The notes beneath the pieces are model-generated. The model was given only the letters and a program-made list of their open reading frames with translations. It ran no database searches and was not told the origin of the DNA. From Candidatus Glassiibacteriota bacterium (GTDB lineage Bacteria; Gemmatimonadota; Glassbacteria; GWA2-58-10): 10,074 nucleotides of DNA. Positions 6,860 through 10,074 of the stretch are shown in pieces. The DNA lies in the NCBI GenBank assembly GCA_016934095.1, contig JAFGTO010000232.1, forward strand, positions 1 to 10,074. Direction: 5' to 3'. A program made the translations under genes and the position numbers. The number at the start of each line of letters is the position of its first letter. Position 1 is the first letter of the stretch.

Positions 6860-6930
6860 TTTGTATGCCTTTTATCTTTCAAGTTGTTTCCCTTTTTCAA
6901 GCATAACAAATCTTGTATTTTTCAGATCCT

Positions 6931-8526
6931 CTAGCTCAGCCCGTACTCCTTGAGCTTGCGGTATAGGGTCCTCTCGCCGATGCCCAGGATCCTGGCCGCT
7001 TTCCTGCGGTTGCCGCCCACCCCGGCCAGGGTCTCGAGGATCGCCGCGCGCTCGATCTCCTGCATGTTGGGCCTTTTCTCCGTGCCTGAATCCGGCTCGA
7101 GCTGGACACTGCCCACCTCGGAGATGTCCCTCTCCGGGTAGCCCCCGGCAGGCCGGTCGCCGCTGTCGTAATCGCCGCCGCGCACTCCGGTCCCCTCGAA
7201 TTCATCACCGTGGATCACTCCCCGGCCGATCAGCATCTGCCTGATCTCGACTATGTCCTTCTGCAGGCCCATCACCGCCTTGTAGAGCAGCCTGCGCTCG
7301 ATAGCCTCCTGCCTGCGGCCCCAGTCATCATCCGCCTGGGCAGGCTGGCTCAGCACCGGCAGCAGGCGCTCCGGGCTGCCGCGGCGGTAGATCTGCTCGG
7401 GTATGTCCTTGGCCCGGATGCGGCTGCCCAGCGAGAGCACCACCATGGACTCGGCCAGGTTGCGCAGCTCGCGCACGTTACCCGGCCAGTCGTAGTTCTG
7501 CAGGATAGCCAGGGCCTCCTGGTCGATCCCGGCAAAGGTCTTGTTGTTCTCCCGGCAGAACTGCTCGATAAAGTAGTTCAGCATCAGCGGGATGTCCTCG
7601 CGCCGGTCGCGCAGGGGGGGGATGTGGATCGAGAGCACTTTCAGGCGGTAGTAGAGGTCGCGGCGGAAATTGCCCTGTTCCACCTCCAGCTCCAGGTTCT
7701 TGTTGGTGGCGGCGATCATCCGCACGTCCACCCGGATTTTCTGGCTCCCCCCGACACGCATGAACTCACGCTCCTCGAGCACGCGCAGGAGCTTTACCTG
7801 GACCGACAGCGGCATCTCGCCGATCTCATCCAGGAAGATCGTGCCGCCGGAGGCGAACTCGAAGTGCCCCTTGCGCAGGGAGCTGGCCCCGGTGAAAGCC
7901 CCTTTCTCGTGGCCGAAAAGCTCGCTCTCCAGCACGCCCTCGGCGATGGCCGCGCAGTTGACAGCGATGAACTGCTTGTGGCGGCGCTCGCTCAGGCGGT
8001 GGATCGCCTGGGCCACCAGCTCCTTGCCGGTGCCGCTGTCGCCCGAGATCAGCACGGTCGAGTTGACCTGGGAATACTGGGCCACCCGCTCGACCACCTC
8101 GCGCATCGCCGGGGTCTTGCCGATCAGGCCGATGCTGCCGATCAGCCGCTTGCGCTCGATCAGCCTGACAACCGCCTGGGCGATTTCCTCGCCCGCCACC
8201 GGCTTTTCGAACACTGCATCCACCCCGAGACGGTCGAAAAAAGAAAGCTTTTCCGGCTCGGTAGGCTCGATCAGGCAGATTACACCCAGGCTGGGCGGAG
8301 CGTGCCTGACCGCTTCCAGGAAACGAAGGGCGGGGGCCTCGTGGATGTCGCCGGTAAGGACTATCACGGTAGCTGCCTGGCCGGCATCCTGGAGCTTCAC
8401 GGGGCGGGGAGGGGCGGATATGCCGGAAGCCGTGTAGCCTTTGGCGCTCAATGCGCCGATCACCCTGGAGGAGGCTTCCGGGTCGCTGGAGGTAACCAGT
8501 ATTTTGTAATCGACTGTATCGGTCAT
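6931..8526 (-). CDS. Sigma-54-dependent transcriptional activator with a degenerate receiver domain
   Basis: An enhancer-binding protein that would use ATP hydrolysis to open promoters held by sigma-54 RNA polymerase. Domains in the 531 residues: receiver-like domain (7-125); AAA+ domain (about 132-380) with Walker A GDSGTGKE (162-169), sigma-54 contact loop GAFTGA (209-214), Walker B GTIFLDEIGEMP (228-239), sensor I AATN (272-275) and WPGNVREL (347-354); a linker of about 100 residues with a probable coiled coil (405-433) and a Gly/Asp-rich part (439-480); and a Fis-type helix-turn-helix (489-530). All AAA+ motifs are intact. The receiver keeps Lys108-Pro but has S13-S14 where the acidic pair should be and T58 at the phospho-Asp position, so normal phosphorylation looks impossible. 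No Shine-Dalgarno is visible before the ATG, yet an in-frame stop upstream and lack of other starts support it. A good promoter lies at 8572-8600. The target genes are unknown. Confidence 0.92.
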   Translation of the reverse strand: MTDTVDYKILVTSSDPEASSRVIGALSAKGYTASGISAPPRPVKLQDAGQAATVIVLTGDIHEAPALRFLEAVRHAPPSLGVICLIEPTEPEKLSFFDRLGVDAVFEKPVAGEEIAQAVVRLIERKRLIGSIGLIGKTPAMREVVERVAQYSQVNSTVLISGDSGTGKELVAQAIHRLSERRHKQFIAVNCAAIAEGVLESELFGHEKGAFTGASSLRKGHFEFASGGTIFLDEIGEMPLSVQVKLLRVLEEREFMRVGGSQKIRVDVRMIAATNKNLELEVEQGNFRRDLYYRLKVLSIHIPPLRDRREDIPLMLNYFIEQFCRENNKTFAGIDQEALAILQNYDWPGNVRELRNLAESMVVLSLGSRIRAKDIPEQIYRRGSPERLLPVLSQPAQADDDWGRRQEAIERRLLYKAVMGLQKDIVEIRQMLIGRGVIHGDEFEGTGVRGGDYDSGDRPAGGYPERDISEVGSVQLEPDSGTEKRPNMQEIERAAILETLAGVGGNRRKAARILGIGERTLYRKLKEYGLS

Positions 8527-8571
8527 GGGTCCGGAGAAGGTAAATGGCTCATGCCAATTCGGCAGTACTTT

Positions 8572-8600
8572 AATCTATCAGTTTCGCAAGGAGATGTCAA
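8572..8600 (-). promoter_or_regulatory. Sigma-70 promoter of the sigma-54 activator gene
   Basis: On the minus strand TTGACA (8600-8595) is followed after exactly 17 bases by TAGATT (8577-8572), a perfect -35 and a 4/6 -10. Transcription would start near 8565 and give a leader of about 39 bases. In that leader lies TGGC-N4-GCCA (8545-8556), a small inverted repeat that might be an operator, but it is too short to claim. Confidence 0.65.
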
Positions 8601-8687
8601 CTTCGCGGGTCGAGGCTGCCCGCTGAATTCAGCTATTGATCGAAGCTCCAAGAAAAATCTTTTATCCGGGTTATTTCGAGTTAAATT

Positions 8688-8693
8688 TATACT
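8688..8693 (+). promoter_or_regulatory. Possible -10 box for the two-TM protein gene
   Basis: TATACT matches the -10 consensus at 5 of 6 positions and sits in the AT-rich part of the divergent intergenic region, 85 bases before the ATG at 8779. No acceptable -35 lies 16-18 bases upstream (TCCGGG at 17), so it would need an activator or is fortuitous. No GG-N10-GC sigma-54 promoter was found in this region. Confidence 0.25.
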
Positions 8694-8778
8694 GTCCCGG
8701 TATCTTGAAAAAACCTCAGAAGCTCGGGCTGCAAATAGAGCCTTGGCCCTGCAGGCGATAACTCAAAAGGAAAAGAAG

Positions 8779-9216
8779 ATGAACAAGAAACTATTCACCA
8801 AACGGATAATGCAATATGAAGTTATCGGGTTCGGACTCGTGATCCTGATCCTGTGGGTCGATGAGGTACTCGACCTGCCCTCCGTGCTGCTGGGGGCCAA
8901 GCCTACGCCGGTCAACTGGGTCGAAAGTATTTTTGAAAGCGCGGTAGCAGTCTTGCTATGTCTTTTCATCGTCTTTTCCACCAGGAAAATCCTGCAGCAT
9001 GTCAAGTACCTGGAGGGGTTTATTCAATGCTGCGCGTTCTGCAAGAGAGTAAAGGTCGGGGAAAGCTGGATACCGATCGAGGAGTTTATCAGGGACCAGT
9101 CCGATGCGGTCTTTTCCCATGGCTTGTGTCCCGATTGTGTCGAGAAGCATTACAAGGGGTTCTTTTTGAAAATGCGTGCCGAAAAGGAAAAAGACCTTCC
9201 CCCGGAAGCTGATTGA
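8779..9216 (+). CDS. Small inner-membrane protein with two TM helices and a four-cysteine signalling-associated domain
   Basis: The 145-residue product has two hydrophobic segments (about 14-32 and 50-68) with a short acidic and Pro-containing loop between them, then a cytosolic-looking domain. This domain has C84-C85-x2-C88, then WIPIEEFI (97-104), FSHG (112-115) and CPDC (117-120). The pattern C..CK...-W..IE.YI...-FSHG.CP.C is, from memory, a small domain often joined to the C-terminus of PAS, receiver and histidine kinase proteins; the cysteines (and H114) probably bind a metal. Here it is joined to membrane helices instead of a sensor. The ATG at 8779 is chosen because AAAAGGA (8765-8771) lies 7 bases upstream; the frame is open far upstream only as the antisense of the regulator gene. 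It is divergent from the sigma-54 activator (252-base gap) and 40 bases before the transglutaminase gene. It is AT-richer than its neighbours at its start. The precise role is unknown. Confidence 0.8.
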   Translation: MNKKLFTKRIMQYEVIGFGLVILILWVDEVLDLPSVLLGAKPTPVNWVESIFESAVAVLLCLFIVFSTRKILQHVKYLEGFIQCCAFCKRVKVGESWIPIEEFIRDQSDAVFSHGLCPDCVEKHYKGFFLKMRAEKEKDLPPEAD

Positions 9217-9256
9217 AGACGCCCCTTTAATACATCATTCGTACAGGGAGGCCCTG

Positions 9257-10074
9257 ATGTCATTGTACAGTAAGATCTTTTTACCGTTAGCTGTGGTAGC
9301 CTGCCTGCTTGCCTTTGCCGCGCCTGCCCCGGCCGGCGGGCCCCGGGTCGGTTACGAATACTGGATCCCCAGCGCGGAAGCCGACTCGGCGGGCATGCAC
9401 GGCATACATTTCAAGCGCTTTGTCAGCGGCTCGGCATACCTGCCGCGCTACCCGTTCAGCTTCCAGCGCTGGGATGACCCCCAGCTCGGAGAGCTGAGCC
9501 GCCGTCTGGGGCTGGACAGCCTCACCACCGGTGCCGGGAGCGAGTTCGACTCCGTGGTCAGGATCGCACACCTGGTCAGCGAGCTCTGGGCCCACAACTG
9601 GCCGATCGATTACCCGGTTTGGAACGCATTGGCCATCCTGGACCGGACCGGCCGGGGCGACCACCTGTGGTGCACTTACAAGCACCTGCTCTTGCTGCAG
9701 TGCCTGGCCGCTATCGGCATCCAGGCCAGGATCGTTCCCTGCAACTGGCACCATGCCATGGAGTTCTGGTCCAACGACTATGACAAGTGGGTGCTGATGG
9801 ATGCCTGGACCGCGAGTTATTACCGCAGGGACGGGGTGCCGCAGGGCGCGCTGGAGCTGCACCGCCTGAGCCGGGCCTTCGGAGACCTCAAGGGCTCCGG
9901 GGTCTGGGAGATCAATATCAACCCGGACCGCTGGAAGCCGGAGCGCACCCGGGACAGCATCCCGGCGGAAACAGGATGCTACAGCCATATCCGCTATATC
10001 CCCCGCAACGATTTCCTCTCGGCCCCCCTGGCCCCCAAGCCGGCCGGGGCCCCGGGAGATTACCTCAAGCCCAA
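9257..10074 (+). CDS. Secreted transglutaminase-like domain protein (3' partial)
   Basis: The frame is open to the window end, giving 272 residues. The N-terminus is a classic signal peptide: SLYSK, a hydrophobic core of about 17 residues (IFLPLAVVACLLAFAA), then PAPA with likely cleavage before GG (27-28). The mature part contains the transglutaminase/cysteine-protease core: C139 in GDHLWCTYKHLLL, H165 or H166 in NWHHAMEFW, and D182 in WVLMDAW, in the Cys-His-Asp order and spacing of the Transglut_core family. Bacterial members are mostly periplasmic proteases or amidases rather than protein cross-linkers. The start at 9257 has AGGGAGG (9245-9251) 5 bases upstream. The gene follows the two-TM protein at 40 bases on the same strand and may share its transcript. 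It is translated in a frame where a long antisense open frame also exists; the signal peptide and catalytic triad settle which strand is real. Confidence 0.85.
   Translation, partial: MSLYSKIFLPLAVVACLLAFAAPAPAGGPRVGYEYWIPSAEADSAGMHGIHFKRFVSGSAYLPRYPFSFQRWDDPQLGELSRRLGLDSLTTGAGSEFDSVVRIAHLVSELWAHNWPIDYPVWNALAILDRTGRGDHLWCTYKHLLLLQCLAAIGIQARIVPCNWHHAMEFWSNDYDKWVLMDAWTASYYRRDGVPQGALELHRLSRAFGDLKGSGVWEININPDRWKPERTRDSIPAETGCYSHIRYIPRNDFLSAPLAPKPAGAPGDYLKP

Larger units (their letters stand above)
4072..6930. mobile_element. Horizontally acquired low-GC restriction-modification island
   Basis: GC content falls from roughly 65-75% in sampled flanking lines to about 37-48% here, and rises again sharply inside the regulator gene that ends at 6931. 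The segment contains only minus-strand RM genes plus one gene remnant. No transposase, integrase, tRNA or convincing flanking direct repeat is visible, so the boundaries are set by composition and neighbouring gene ends only. It sits between the 3' end of pfp and the 3' end of the sigma-54 regulator, so neither gene was broken. At 4072-4192 there is only a short inverted repeat, AACTGG (4150-4155) with CCAGTT (4167-4172), without a T-run. Confidence 0.6.

Noticed and set aside
6871..6900. TTGAAA-18-GATAAA promoter on the minus strand
   Set aside because: As a promoter for the 40-codon remnant it would overlap the ribosome site; it remains only a weak candidate for the methylase and was not listed as a feature.
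7210..8778. Long plus-strand open frame opposite the sigma-54 activator, continuous with the two-TM protein
   Set aside because: The first ~520 codons are the antisense of conserved AAA+ sequence. The real gene starts at ATG 8779 with its own ribosome site.
8527..8778. Sigma-54 promoter in the divergent region (TGGCATGAGCC on the minus strand)
   Set aside because: The -24-like TGGCAT has no GC at the correct -12 spacing; no full GG-N10-GC element was found on either strand.
9287..9988. Minus-strand open frame of 233 codons at the right end
   Set aside because: The + strand carries a signal peptide and a transglutaminase triad in the same region; the minus frame is a high-GC shadow.

Overview
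The window is a stretch of GC-rich bacterial chromosome interrupted by a compositionally different restriction-modification island. Sampled lines are roughly 65-75% GC in the flanks and 37-48% GC across about 4072-6930. A secreted dockerin-tailed multidomain protein, a PPi-type phosphofructokinase and a bacterial enhancer-binding protein together suggest a heterotrophic bacterium, perhaps an uncultured FCB-type lineage (Fibrobacterota/Gemmatimonadota/Glassbacteria neighbourhood). That placement is a low-confidence inference.

Left part (1-2334): the C-terminal part of a large secreted protein, with three Ig-like/FN3-like repeats and a terminal dockerin-like pair of calcium-binding loops. The 400-base gap after it (2335-2734) is rich in non-coding structure. 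It holds a GTAG-headed perfect 20-bp palindrome resembling a REP/RAYT element, a degenerate 8-bp tandem repeat, a sigma-70-like promoter and a leader hairpin. These precede a 408-residue phosphofructokinase whose active-site residues are of the pyrophosphate-dependent type. The gene ends in an unusually elaborate terminator (4010-4071) that folds on paper as a three-way junction.

Middle part (about 4072-6930): on the minus strand, a complete type II restriction-modification system of the PstI/BsuBI family, predicted to act on CTGCAG. The N6-adenine methyltransferase comes first and overlaps the endonuclease gene by 8 bp. Just upstream lies a 40-codon orphan reading frame whose first ~28 residues look like the start of a type III Mod methyltransferase, probably the scar of an earlier RM system at the same locus. 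By eye there are ten CTGCAG sites outside the island and none inside it.

Right part (6931-10074): a sigma-54-dependent activator on the minus strand, with a receiver-like domain that has lost its phosphorylation residues and with a good TTGACA-17-TAGATT promoter. Divergent from it is a 145-residue protein with two membrane segments and a C-terminal four-cysteine domain of the kind found attached to signalling proteins. Forty bases later a secreted transglutaminase-like protein begins and runs off the window.

Functionally these are a housekeeping glycolytic gene, a horizontally acquired defence cassette between it and a regulator, and a small envelope/signalling cluster. No wholly new multi-gene system can be demonstrated. 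The most unusual items are the Mod remnant beside the PstI-like system, the three-way-junction RNA element, and the REP-like and octamer repeats.
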